From Haliscomenobacter sp040401995 (GTDB taxonomy: Bacteria; Bacteroidota; Bacteroidia; Chitinophagales; Saprospiraceae), in contig JBBANM010000011.1 of assembly GCA_040401995.1 (NCBI GenBank), positions 31,454-95,453 on the forward strand: DNA of 64,000 bases, written 5' to 3'. Shown one piece after another: positions 56,101 through 63,840 of the stretch. Positions within the stretch are counted from its first letter, which is position 1. Each line of letters begins with the position of its first letter. A model generated the notes under the pieces. It had not been told where the DNA came from. It did no database searches and worked only from the letters and a program-made list of their open reading frames with translations. The translations under genes were made by a program, and so were the position numbers.

Positions 56101-56807
56101 CTTTGGATGGTCAGCGTGTAAACAACGTGATCGACAATCCGAAGAAAAGCGGTATCAATACTTCCAATAAAGTTGCGGAATTCATCGAGCGCCCGGGCGG
56201 CGAAGTTTTTGCCGGTTACTTCAACGATGCCCTCCCAGCTTCGGTGTCTATGGGCAAAAACAAGAAAATTTCCATGAAAGTGTTGATGGATCATGAAGCC
56301 AACGTGGTGTTCAAATTGGAACGTAGCCCGAACGGCGCTCCTAATACCGGCGACACCAAAGTGAAATACACCAAGCCAAACGAATGGCAGGAATTGACCT
56401 GGGATTTTACTTCACTGAACATCCCAGATGGCGCTATTTATAACACCTTGGCGATGATCATGGATTTCGATATCGTACCAACCGCTGAAAAACGCTACTA
56501 TTTTGATGATATCGCCATCGGTGATAAGTCTTGTAGCTCAACTACAGTTGGGGTAAACGATGTAACTTTGACTGATTTGAAGGTTTATCCAAACCCCGTT
56601 TCTTCAGAGTTGATCATCGAGAATGGCAATGAATTGTATGGCTACGATGTATTCAATGTTGTTGGACAAAAAGCGTTCTCGCTCCGTACCAGCGGCCAAG
56701 ATTTCGTTAACCTCAATACTTCTAGCCTCGAAAACGGCATGTATATCCTGATTGGATACGACAAACATGGCGTGGTTAAAGCCAAAACCAGATTTGTGAA
56801 GCAATAA
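53148..56807 (+). CDS. Seven-module surface protein with T9SS tail, likely glycan binding
   Basis: A 1219-aa exported protein from ATG 53148 (signal MKKHLLFFSLFLLPLLGMAQ). Seven jelly-roll-like modules of 150-165 residues begin near 25, 185, 336, 496, 647, 811 and 967. Types alternate: A modules open with EDFEGGAKL, B modules with DDFECQRN; the seventh opens SNFETTLDN. Each has a central W-x-E-Y strand (GQWVEYTFNFS) and a closing YLFDNL or YYIDDI. Pairs A1-B1 and A2-B2 lie exactly 933 bp apart. The T9SS tail starts near 1143 (DLKVYPNPVSSELI). It is 31 bp after the glucanase. Probably a surface glycan-binding protein; no catalytic motif is seen. Confidence 0.85.
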   Translation: MKKHLLFFSLFLLPLLGMAQAVVLEDFEGGAKLPWNAVEGTYAVVNNVAGGDILGINSSAKAGSYTKKAGSGYSLFLAELPTALNLSTNNLFKIQVKASAATNFLLKLEGANGAIEGIKNIAVSGQWVEYTFNFSKAAATPGLKKIILFFDPGVDASADTYLFDNLTVQPAGACAGVEPSPRILDDFECQRNISYGLPGLDDVILADNPDKSGINTSAKVCRYKDVGSEYNALVLDWGGSIPLKDRNIVKIKIWAPVAGTLLVKMEGGTSPSKEIPIEITQVNKWVEYTINFSSIASSDQTKLVFFLNAGKLPGANDIYYLDDIALDPAPTSLVYEDFEGGAKLPWNAVEGTFKVVPNVAGGDTLRINSSKQAGAYTKKAGSGYSLFLAELATPLDLSIYNVFKIQVKAAVPTNFLLKLEGPNGAVEELKNIAVTGQWIEYTFNFSKAAALKGLTKIILFFDPGVDVSADTYLFDNLYAVPAGACAAVDKDPNVLDDFECQRNITYGQPGYNDIVVVPNPDKFGANLSATVGKYKDLGPEFQAIVLDWGGSIPLKDRNQVKLKVWAPVAGNMLVKLEGGTSANKEISIPITVLNKWVEYTVDFSDQANANQTKLVLFFNAGKLPGANDVYYIDDIRLVPQEKSSALEDFEGGAKLFWEPLGATAVFGKYNGELANPDKVGNTSATIGSYTKGSSKLGGLKALLPQGFSLATLPQMNLQVWAPAGAKSVTLRLFSATAGLKEINRPLTVTGKWADLNFNFSNFKTVTDFERVEIVFDPDLATTDTWYFDNLTQTVSTVNLCEGTVAKVGSVDDFECQRNYTNLFATGGDFLKVVGNPDPSGINSSASSKVGEYTRPGKESFPAIVYDFGKVIDLSVLNQFQIKIWSPKAVPLLFKLEGGTQVEITSTVKAGDVKKWVQYSVDFSSAIGKGNTKLVVFFNAGQTSTTDDVYYMDDLEFRRAPYTSCISNFETTLDNLGGWQYFANGTLDGQRVNNVIDNPKKSGINTSNKVAEFIERPGGEVFAGYFNDALPASVSMGKNKKISMKVLMDHEANVVFKLERSPNGAPNTGDTKVKYTKPNEWQELTWDFTSLNIPDGAIYNTLAMIMDFDIVPTAEKRYYFDDIAIGDKSCSSTTVGVNDVTLTDLKVYPNPVSSELIIENGNELYGYDVFNVVGQKAFSLRTSGQDFVNLNTSSLENGMYILIGYDKHGVVKAKTRFVKQ

Positions 56808-56836
56808 GCCTTGCATTGAAAGGTTGAAAAATCGAA

Positions 56837-56900
56837 GGGTTGAAGTGTTGGCATTGGAATGAAAACCATTCCTTGTTCAATGCTTCAACTCTTTTGTTTT
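56837..56900 (+). terminator. Imperfect hairpin between module protein and susC
   Basis: GGGTTGAAGTGTTGGCATTG... and its partner ...CAATGCTTCAACTC form a stem of about 24 bp with several mismatches around an AAAAC loop. CTTTTGTTTTTC follows. It may attenuate transcription into susC rather than end it. Confidence 0.5.
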
Positions 56901-56973
56901 TCAGGGAATTCTACTTAATTTTCTTGCACAGTCATTTTTACGAACTCACTTTTTTACAAAAACTAAAACCGAT

Positions 56974-59937
56974 ATGCGATTAATATATACCCTCCTATTT
57001 TGGAGTTTAGCCTGCTCCATACCACTTTGCGCACAAGTTACCATCACTGGGAAGGTAACCGATGAAAAAAAACTAGCGCTAATTGGGGTGAATATTCAAA
57101 TTAAAAACTCCACGCTTGGTGGCGTTACCGATTTGGACGGTAACTACAGTCTGGAGGTTCCAGATGCCGAGGCCATCCTGGTTTTTTCCTATACCGGTTT
57201 CCAAACCCAAGAAATTTCCATCAAAGGCCGCTCTTCCGTGAACGTGGAGATGGGCGAATCTACCCTCATGATCAACGAATTGGTGGTAGTGGGCTACGGC
57301 ACCCAACGTAAAAGTGATGTAACCGGATCAGTGGGTAGCATTAAGCCTGCCGATTTGCAAAAAATAGCCTCCTCCAACGTTACGCAGGGATTGCAAGGTA
57401 AAATTGCCGGTGTCAACGTCAGTTCTGCTTCCGGTCGACCCGGTGAAGGACCCGTTATTCGGATTCGCGGTACCGGAACCCTCAACAATGCCAATCCCAT
57501 CTACGTAGTTGACGGACTCATTTTGGACAACATCGACTTTCTCAATTCTAGCGACATCGAAAGCTTGGAAGTATTAAAAGATGCTTCTGCTTGTGCCATT
57601 TACGGTACCCGCGGCGCCAACGGAGTAGTGCTCATTACCACCCGCAAAGGCATAAGGGGGCAAAAAGCCAAGTTTAGTTTCAATGCCTACAACGGTGTTC
57701 AGCAAGTCAGCAAACGCATTGGTTTGGCTACGGGCTCGCAATATGCAGAGTTGGTCAATGAGTTTTACAAAAACGTAGGGGGTACAGCGCCATATGCCAA
57801 CCCCGCCTCTTTTGGCGCGGGTACCAACTGGCAAGATGTCATTTTTCGCGACGCCTCCATCCAAAACTATAACCTCAACATCCGCGGAGGTTCCGATGCC
57901 ATGACCTACAGCATCAGCGGCGACGCTTTTATGCAAGACGGCATCATTCGCACCTCCAATTTTAACCGTTACTCTTTGCGCGTCAACAACGAATACAACT
58001 TGGTAAAAGGGGTGAAATTTGGCCACAACCTCGCTTTTATTTCAAGCGCCAATAATGGGGAACCTGGCGGGATTGTCTTCAATACCTATGCTGCCGACCC
58101 AACCGTGATTGCCAAAGATCAGAACGGAAAATACGGTAGTACATCAGCCAACTCCAACGTAAGTAACCCTGCCGCTCAGTTGGAATACAACAGTTACAAC
58201 CGGGGTTATGGCCAACAAATCAATGGCAACGCCTACGTGGAAGTTTATCTGTTCAAAAACTTGACGGCTCGCAGCAGTTTTGCCTTCAACAGCATCAACA
58301 ACCGCAGCAAAAGCTTTGAACCAAAATTTGAAGTGGATGAAAAACAGCGCAACATACAGAGCCGAATTGCCGCTGAATTTTCCCGCTTCAACGATTGGCA
58401 ATGGGAAAACACCCTGAACTATTCGCGTGAAATTGGCAAACACCGTTTTGGCATCTTGGCCGGTTACACCCAACAGGCCCGCAACGGCGAGCGCATTGGT
58501 GGTACCCGCCAGCGTTTGATCGGCGACTCCAAAGAATTCTATTACCTGGATGCCGGCGACGTACAAACTGCCACCAATTACAACATTGCCATCAATCCAG
58601 AAAAATACCAATCTTACTTGTTTCGCGCCAACTATGCCTTTAAAGATCGCTACCTCTTTACGGCTACTTTCCGGCGCGATGGCTCCTCCAAGTTTGGCGC
58701 ATTGCGGCGGTTTGGTAACTTCCCTGCCTTTGCCGTAGCCTGGCGGGTGATCGAAGAGTCGTTTATGAAAAAACTGACCTTCATCGACAACTTCAAAGTA
58801 CGCGCTAGCTGGGGTCGCCTTGGTAACGACAAATTTCCTTCTGATGCCGCCATTCCTACTGTTACCAATAACCTTAGCGCAGTATTTGGATCGACTGAAA
58901 GTCTGAACTTTGGCGCTTCCTTAATTTCGTTGGCCAACCCATTTTTGCAATGGGAGCAAACTACTAGCACGGATTTAGGTGTGGAATTAGGTTTCTTGAA
59001 AAACCGCTTGACCATCGAATTGGAATACTATCAACGCAATACCAATAAAATTTTGGTGCCAGTACCGATTCCTGACTATGTAGGTTCCGCCTCGAATCCC
59101 TACGTAAACGCCGCTAACGTACGCAACGAGGGTTTTGACCTCACCATGAATTACCGCAACTCCATCGGGAAAGTGAATTACCATGTTGGCTTAGTTGGTT
59201 CTACTTTGAAAAACACGGTACTCTCTTTGGGCACCGGTAATGAAGCCATTTTTGCCAACGCAACCCGTACCACTGTAGGGCGCTCCATCGGCTCATTTTA
59301 TGGCTATAAAGTTGTAGGTATATACCAAAACAAGGAAGAAATAGCTCAGTACCCGGCTCGCGAAGCAGTAGCTCCTGGCGATTTGCGTTTTGAAGACGTC
59401 AATGGCGACGGGATCATCGATTCTCAAGACCGTACTTGGCTGGGCAGCCCGATCCCCAAAGTTATTTATGGCTTTAACTTAGGTTTTGATGCCTTTGGAT
59501 TTGACTTTTCGGTTGATTTCAACGGTGTAAGCGGCAACAAAATTTATAACGGCAAGCGCTCATCGCGCGGTTTTGGTATCCCGAACTATGAAACCTCGTT
59601 TTTGAGCCGTTGGACGGGGCCAGGCACCTCCAACAAAGAACCCCGCATCACCAATGGCGGGTACAACTACCAAGTATCGGATCGTTTTTTGGAAGATGGA
59701 TCTTATTTCCGGTTGCGTAGCGCCGTATTGGGCTATAGCTTACCCAAAAAACTATTGGATCACATCAAATTAACCAAGTTGAGATTTTATGTCAGTGGGA
59801 ATAACATCATTACTTGGGCCAAATACAGTGGCTACTCGCCCGAAATAGGCAGTGAAAACGTTTTACAAGTAGGAATTGACAACGGAGTATATCCTTTGTC
59901 GCGCTCATGGTTGGCCGGATTGAACGTTACATTCTAA
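56974..59937 (+). CDS. susC-like: SusC-type TonB-dependent outer-membrane transporter
   Basis: A 987-aa protein. Signal ends LCAQV; a carboxypeptidase-regulatory-like N-terminal domain covers about 22-105 (TITGKVTDEKKLALIGVNIQ and GGVTDLDGNYSL); the TonB box/plug covers about 108-225 (ELVVVGYGTQRKSDVTGSVG, GLQGKIAGVNVSSASGRPGE, YGTRGANGVVLITTRKG). The rest is a 22-strand barrel ending in aromatic WLAGLNVTF. It imports oligosaccharides with its SusD partner using TonB energy. The substrate here is likely the product of the upstream GH144 enzyme. Full length for the family, no breaks. Confidence 0.96.
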   Translation: MRLIYTLLFWSLACSIPLCAQVTITGKVTDEKKLALIGVNIQIKNSTLGGVTDLDGNYSLEVPDAEAILVFSYTGFQTQEISIKGRSSVNVEMGESTLMINELVVVGYGTQRKSDVTGSVGSIKPADLQKIASSNVTQGLQGKIAGVNVSSASGRPGEGPVIRIRGTGTLNNANPIYVVDGLILDNIDFLNSSDIESLEVLKDASACAIYGTRGANGVVLITTRKGIRGQKAKFSFNAYNGVQQVSKRIGLATGSQYAELVNEFYKNVGGTAPYANPASFGAGTNWQDVIFRDASIQNYNLNIRGGSDAMTYSISGDAFMQDGIIRTSNFNRYSLRVNNEYNLVKGVKFGHNLAFISSANNGEPGGIVFNTYAADPTVIAKDQNGKYGSTSANSNVSNPAAQLEYNSYNRGYGQQINGNAYVEVYLFKNLTARSSFAFNSINNRSKSFEPKFEVDEKQRNIQSRIAAEFSRFNDWQWENTLNYSREIGKHRFGILAGYTQQARNGERIGGTRQRLIGDSKEFYYLDAGDVQTATNYNIAINPEKYQSYLFRANYAFKDRYLFTATFRRDGSSKFGALRRFGNFPAFAVAWRVIEESFMKKLTFIDNFKVRASWGRLGNDKFPSDAAIPTVTNNLSAVFGSTESLNFGASLISLANPFLQWEQTTSTDLGVELGFLKNRLTIELEYYQRNTNKILVPVPIPDYVGSASNPYVNAANVRNEGFDLTMNYRNSIGKVNYHVGLVGSTLKNTVLSLGTGNEAIFANATRTTVGRSIGSFYGYKVVGIYQNKEEIAQYPAREAVAPGDLRFEDVNGDGIIDSQDRTWLGSPIPKVIYGFNLGFDAFGFDFSVDFNGVSGNKIYNGKRSSRGFGIPNYETSFLSRWTGPGTSNKEPRITNGGYNYQVSDRFLEDGSYFRLRSAVLGYSLPKKLLDHIKLTKLRFYVSGNNIITWAKYSGYSPEIGSENVLQVGIDNGVYPLSRSWLAGLNVTF

Positions 59938-59973
59938 ATTGTGTTCTTTTTTCATTTTTCAAATTCGAAAAAA

Positions 59974-61467
59974 ATGACAAAGCAATATCTTCTGCGGATC
60001 ATCGCCAGCGCAATCCTGGTTGTTGCGCTGGGCAATTCCTGTCAAAACGGGAATTTTTTGGACGTAAAACCACAGGGCGTAATCAACGCCAACAACTATT
60101 TCCAGACCGAGCAACACGCCACCTGGGCGGTTAACGCGGTCTACAACTCCATGCGGGATTGGAACCTAACTTCGTTCCCTTGGCTAGCAATGACTGACAT
60201 TGTAACCGACGATGCCACCAAAGGGAGTTTCCCTGCTGATGCGCAACGCCTCACGGCATTTGACGATTTTAGTTGGGATCCAGGTTATCCGGAAGACATC
60301 CGCAACTCGTGGCGTGGGCATTACCAAGGCGTTTTTCGCGCCAATGTCGCCATTGACGGTATACCCAAAATTCCCAAAATGGATGAGGCATTGCGTAAGC
60401 GTACCATTGCCGAAGCCAAATTTTTGCGTGCCCATTTTTATTTCAACTTGGTGCGCTGGTTTGGGGATTTACCCATCATCACGCGGCCGCTCACGCAAGA
60501 GGAATTTTATGTACAAACTCGAAAACCAGCTTCGGAGGTGTATAAACTTATTGTCAGCGATCTGTTGGAGGCCATTGCCAACCTTCCGGAAAAATCAGAA
60601 TACGCTGCCACCGACATAGGGCGCGTAACCAAAGGTGCGGCAAGAGGACTGCTGGCCAAGGCATACCTTACGCAAAAGGATTATCCCAATGCCGAAAAAT
60701 ACGCTTTGGAGGTCATCAACTCTAAGCAATACGCCTTGTTGACGGACTATACTAAAATCTTTTTGCCAGAATCAGAAAACTCTAGCGAGTCGGTTTTTGA
60801 AGTACAAGCAACTGCTTTAGAAGCTTCTTATGCTGGCGCTACTCCCTGGAACATGGTACAAGGTGTGCGTGGTTCACCCAACCTGGGTTGGGGTTTCAAC
60901 CTGCCGTCCGACGATTTGTTAAAAGCCTACGAATTTGGTGACCCTCGTAGGGATGCCACGGTATTGTTTGTTGGTGAAGCACTGCCTGACGGCTCCGGGG
61001 TGGTAGAAGACAACGCCGCTATAGAGAATGAACGGTACAACCAAAAGGCGTGGACGCCCGCGCACGCTTTGCTGCAAGACAACGGCCCCAGCAATATCCG
61101 CATGCTCCGCTACGCAGATGTGTTGTTGATCGCTGCCGAGGCGATGAACGAAAACAACAAAGCCCAATTGGCGCTGACTTACCTGAACGCTGTACGCGCT
61201 CGCGCCCGCGGCGCTCGGCGCAACATTTTGCTAGATGTGACGGTCACCGATAAAGACGCTTTGCGCCTGCGTATCTGGCAAGAACGCCGCGTGGAATTGG
61301 CGATGGAACAACAACGCTGGTTTGATTTATTGCGCACCGGCCAGGCCGAAGCAAAAATGAAAGCTTTGGGCAAGAATTTTGTCAAAAACAAACATGAATT
61401 GTTCCCAATGCCGCAAACGGAAGTGGATTTGAGTGGAGGAAACATCAAACAGAATCTGGGGTATTGA
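59974..61467 (+). CDS. susD-like: SusD-type surface glycan-binding lipoprotein
   Basis: A 497-aa product from ATG 59974 with signal MTKQYLLRIIASAILVVALG and lipobox GNSC. SusD-fold helices and TPR-like units are visible: FLDVKPQGVINANNYFQTEQ, RTIAEAKFLRAHFYFNLVRW, VTKGAARGLLAKAYLTQKDY, RMLRYADVLLIAAEAMN and the C-terminal RRVELAMEQQRWFDLLR. It caps the SusC barrel and binds the oligosaccharide. It starts 36 bp after susC and is followed by a strong terminator, so it ends the locus. No beta-glucosidase gene is present in the window. Confidence 0.95.
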   Translation: MTKQYLLRIIASAILVVALGNSCQNGNFLDVKPQGVINANNYFQTEQHATWAVNAVYNSMRDWNLTSFPWLAMTDIVTDDATKGSFPADAQRLTAFDDFSWDPGYPEDIRNSWRGHYQGVFRANVAIDGIPKIPKMDEALRKRTIAEAKFLRAHFYFNLVRWFGDLPIITRPLTQEEFYVQTRKPASEVYKLIVSDLLEAIANLPEKSEYAATDIGRVTKGAARGLLAKAYLTQKDYPNAEKYALEVINSKQYALLTDYTKIFLPESENSSESVFEVQATALEASYAGATPWNMVQGVRGSPNLGWGFNLPSDDLLKAYEFGDPRRDATVLFVGEALPDGSGVVEDNAAIENERYNQKAWTPAHALLQDNGPSNIRMLRYADVLLIAAEAMNENNKAQLALTYLNAVRARARGARRNILLDVTVTDKDALRLRIWQERRVELAMEQQRWFDLLRTGQAEAKMKALGKNFVKNKHELFPMPQTEVDLSGGNIKQNLGY

Positions 61468-61491
61468 TTGGACTTGCAGCAGCATATTTGA

Positions 61492-61530
61492 AAAAAGGCG
61501 TTCCGGAAATTTCTGGAACGCCTTTTTAGG
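61492..61530 (+). terminator. Intrinsic terminator after susD
   Basis: AAAAAGGCGTTCC (61492-61504) pairs perfectly with GGAACGCCTTTTT (61515-61527); a GAAATTTC palindrome lies inside. It begins 24 bp after the susD stop. Confidence 0.88.
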
Positions 61531-61544
61531 TTTTGGGGAACAAC

Positions 61545-61577
61545 AAACCTTCCAGGTCTTCGAGACCTGGAAGGTTT
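61545..61577. repeat. AACCTTCCAGG palindrome, copy 2
   Basis: AAACCTTCCAGGTCT (61545-61559) and AGACCTGGAAGGTTT (61563-61577) form a perfect 15-bp stem with a 3-nt loop. The core and the following CGATCATTAGGAAAA match the palindrome at 35309-35363. It lies just beyond the susD terminator. Confidence 0.85.
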
Positions 61578-61644
61578 TTGCAACCGATCATTAGGAAAAA
61601 CGTGAACTCTGAAATAGCGGATTGGGCAGAGCCGAAATCGTGCC

Positions 61645-61792
61645 GTCGCTAGCGCGACTTGGTATGACATGTTGACCTTTTTCTATAGACGGATTCGCCA
61701 CTAGCGTGGCTTTGATACCACTGAAGGGCGCTAGCCCTGTTGCCGTCTATAGAAAATAATGAGTGGTCTGGCTTTTCGAGCCGCGTAGCGGC
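61645..61792. other. Array of four GC-rich mini-hairpins in a non-coding region
   Basis: Within 148 bp: GTCGC-TAGC-GCGAC (61645-61658), GCCAC-TAGC-GTGGC (61697-61710), AGGGC-GCTA-GCCCT (61725-61738) and GCCGC-GTA-GCGGC (61780-61792). The middle two are enclosed by TTTTCTATAGACGG (61679-61692) and CCGTCTATAGAAAA (61743-61756), a perfect 14-bp stem, giving a branched structure. No ORF matches. Purpose unknown; it may be a repeat family or a structured RNA. Confidence 0.6.
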
Positions 61793-61909
61793 GGCACGAG
61801 TGGTTGATTATAGCCCAATTTTGCTGCTTTTTCTTCGTAATTCATTCTGTATCAGTGACTATAATTCAGAACTCACGTTAGGGAAAAGTCCATTGTACGC
61901 TCTCTGATA

Positions 61910-62197
61910 CTACGTTCTTCGTTTTACAAAAGCCTCCACCACGTTGCGAGCCAGGCGGAGTTGCTCGGGTTCCGTTCCGGTATCAACTACAAGTTCATCC
62001 CCGTTGCTACCATCGGCGCCTTCATAGCGCTCGATCCAAAAGCTGAAGTAAGAATCGGCTTCTTGGACGATGCTCACCCGTTGTTCGCCTACCTGCACGC
62101 GCAGGAGGGGATTGCCAGCAGCAGCCTGTTGGATGATGTCAAAATCGGGGTGAATGGTATGGAGGAAATCGATCCAAGTTTGTGTATTGGTGTTCAT
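61910..62197 (-). CDS. Small acidic protein of unknown function
   Basis: A 95-aa frame with normal composition and plausible alpha/beta pattern: TWIDFLHTIHPDFDIIQQAA, LLRVQVGEQRVSIVQEADSY, FSFWIERYEG and a C-terminal LRLARNVVEAFVKR helix. No signal peptide and no recognised domain. Isolated within repeat-rich DNA. The regular strand pattern makes it likely to be real. Confidence 0.55.
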   Translation of the reverse strand: MNTNTQTWIDFLHTIHPDFDIIQQAAAGNPLLRVQVGEQRVSIVQEADSYFSFWIERYEGADGSNGDELVVDTGTEPEQLRLARNVVEAFVKRRT

Positions 62198-62325
62198 TGT
62201 ATTCTTTTTTTAGTCATGTGTTTGGTGTTTGTGTTGACAAAATTGGAAGGTGGAAAGTTCCCCAAAGGGTTGTTTTTTTGCCGGCAGGCGTTGGAGGATG
62301 GTACTTTGTTTTGGGCACTCAAACT

Positions 62326-62535
62326 ATGGTCAGTATGGCGCTGTGCGGAACCAATCAAAAAACTTTTTTGCGTTTGTTAGCGCTACTTAAGAATGACTAC
62401 AACCTGGATTTTAGTGAAAGCTTATCTTCCGAAAACGACCTCGAAGCCATCAAAACAGAGCTGCAAAACCTGCAAAGCCAGATGGGTGAAGTATTGAAAG
62501 GAATTGAGGAGCTGAAGGGGATGATGAAAAAATAA
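62326..62535 (+). CDS. Short coiled-coil protein, possibly a gene remnant
   Basis: From ATG 62326 (or 62335) the frame encodes about 69 residues: TFLRLLALLKNDYNLDFSES, then a heptad-patterned helix with ENDLEAIKTELQNLQSQMGE and VLKGIEELKGMMKK. The C-terminal helix is repeated as a start-less fragment at 63098-63216. The N-terminal residues look random, so the true start may be lost. Function unknown. Confidence 0.4.
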   Translation: MVSMALCGTNQKTFLRLLALLKNDYNLDFSESLSSENDLEAIKTELQNLQSQMGEVLKGIEELKGMMKK

Positions 62536-62543
62536 ATTGAGTG
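62425..62543 (+). repeat. 119-bp direct repeat, copy 1
   Basis: Encodes the coiled-coil end (SSENDLEAIKTELQ...) of the preceding gene, its stop and TTGAGTG. It recurs with few changes at 63098-63216; the two copies bracket the DUF6922 gene. Confidence 0.85.
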
Positions 62544-62712
62544 CATGACAAAATTGGAGCATCAATCCGGATTTAGGGCATAATGCAAGAGCCATCGGCT
62601 CGGTCAAATTTTGTAGCGCCGGATTTCAATCCGGCGAAATGGGTCAAATTGATTTGGAGTGCCTTCGGCACGGTGCATATAAATTGTGCCCCGATTTTGT
62701 CATGCACTCAAA
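62537..62712. repeat. 176-bp element with 21-bp inverted ends and inner hairpins
   Basis: TTGAGTGCATGACAAAATTG... (62537-62557) pairs with ...GATTTTGTCATGCACTCAA at the right end, with one mismatch. Inside lie GCCGGATT-tca-AATCCGGC and GTGCC-TTC-GGCAC hairpins. It holds no credible gene. It starts exactly at the end of the 119-bp repeat copy 1. Confidence 0.75.
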
Positions 62713-62733
62713 TAAATTTTATTCATCGATATC

Positions 62734-63024
62734 TCAATAATTCCAATGTTCGGGGTTCAACTGTGCGAGTTTGTAGCATCTAAATTCGCTTAAGGGTAAA
62801 TCAAAAAACGCACTACAAAAAGCCAAAGTGACCTTATCCAAATACCGGATTTGTAGTATCGTATCCTTTACAACATCTTGACCGTAATAATTCAAAATGT
62901 CTTTAAATTCGTTGAAGCGACCACGCAAGATAATTCGCTCAATCACCGATGCGCGATGTATTTGTAAATCAATACTATCAACATTTACATCCCAGAATAA
63001 AGAAGGCCTAAGTTGTAATTCCAT
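62734..63024 (-). CDS. DUF6922-type protein
   Basis: A 96-aa soluble protein: LRPSLFWDVNVDSIDLQIHR, ASVIERIILRGRFNEFKDIL, YYGQDVVKDTILQIRYLD and a C-terminal LPLSEFRCYKL. This fits the DUF6922 pattern (FWD at the start, IxERI-x-RG, YG, FRCY at the end) as I recall it. Such proteins occur as small stand-alone genes in Bacteroidota, often near nucleotidyltransferase or toxin genes, but no partner is seen here. It is framed by 119-bp direct repeats, which may indicate insertion as a unit. Function unknown. Confidence 0.8.
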   Translation of the reverse strand: MELQLRPSLFWDVNVDSIDLQIHRASVIERIILRGRFNEFKDILNYYGQDVVKDTILQIRYLDKVTLAFCSAFFDLPLSEFRCYKLAQLNPEHWNY

Positions 63025-63097
63025 AATACGAATATACCCTTTTTTATTTTATTTTTCTATTTCTGTTTGTTTTTGTTTTAAAAATTAGCTATTGATT

Positions 63098-63216
63098 TCT
63101 TCCGAAAACGACCTTGAAGCCATCAAAACGGAGTTGCAAAACCTGCAAAGCAAGATGGGAGAAGTATTGAAAGGAATTGAGGAGTTGAAGGGGATGCTGA
63201 AAAAATAAATTGAGTG
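63098..63216 (+). repeat. 119-bp direct repeat, copy 2 (gene fragment)
   Basis: A start-less copy of 62425-62543, still in frame to its stop at 63206-63208 (KTELQNLQSKMGEVLKGIEE, LKGMLKK). An in-frame stop lies 15 bp upstream, so it is a remnant. Confidence 0.85.
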
Positions 63217-63528
63217 GAGTTCCTCAAAAAAGTAGACATAAAGATAAGGATAAAAAAAGCCTTATTTTTAAACCTACAAAACTCATTGTTTCTATCGAAG
63301 GCGAAGGAACAGGCCACGTGCAAGGAATGTATAAGGTCAAGCAATGGCGTGTCGCAGATTTCATAGTGTTGCAACAGCGACTAGGCAATCTTCGGGTATT
63401 TGTTGAGCAGGGATCTGCCTGTATTTGATGGTGCTGTACTTCATGCTTTACTTGGGGTTGATTAGCAATATAACCCATTTATTGCGTTTTATGAGTTATG
63501 TCGAAAAGAAATAACCCAAATTCTCAGT
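63217..63528. other. Region without a credible gene
   Basis: 312 bp. A 72-codon frame opens with TTG at 63210 (KPTKLIVSIEGEGTG, WRVADFIVLQQRLGN) but lacks a normal start and a known domain. It could be a decayed gene. No repeat from elsewhere in the window was seen here. Confidence 0.3.
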
Positions 63529-63840
63529 TTAGAGTTGTGGGAGCAGTATGTAAATGCCCAGTACATCCATAGGCAAAACGGGCTCTACCACTTTGTATTT
63601 ATTACCACGCACTAATTTTTTAAATCGGGTATGGCTTTCTGCCAAATGATTAGCTGGTTCCAAAGCCACATCATCGGTTTGCTCACAGAAATTTTTTTGA
63701 GGAAGTCCATTGTACGATTTTATTTTCCATTTAGGGTCTGTCCTTTGAGCTGCCGTATAACGAACAGGTATTGCTGCAGGTGTGGAATTCATTGCTTGTT
63801 CTGCCCGGTACTGCTGCCCATTAAAGATATAAAAGTACAA
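63529..63840 (-). CDS. Unrecognised membrane-anchored protein, start uncertain
   Basis: A 103-codon frame from a TTG, with the first in-frame ATG at 63792. The body (TPAAIPVRYTAAQRTDPKWK, LAESHTRFKKLVRGNKYKVV, LPMDVLGIYILLPQL) looks like a real protein, with conserved-type basic segments. Upstream of the TTG the frame stays open and reads ISVGLLVFILYFYIF, a membrane helix, but without ATG, GTG or TTG before an in-frame stop. The start is therefore a rare codon, or the N-terminus is damaged. No function recognised. Confidence 0.5.
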   Translation of the reverse strand: MYFYIFNGQQYRAEQAMNSTPAAIPVRYTAAQRTDPKWKIKSYNGLPQKNFCEQTDDVALEPANHLAESHTRFKKLVRGNKYKVVEPVLPMDVLGIYILLPQL

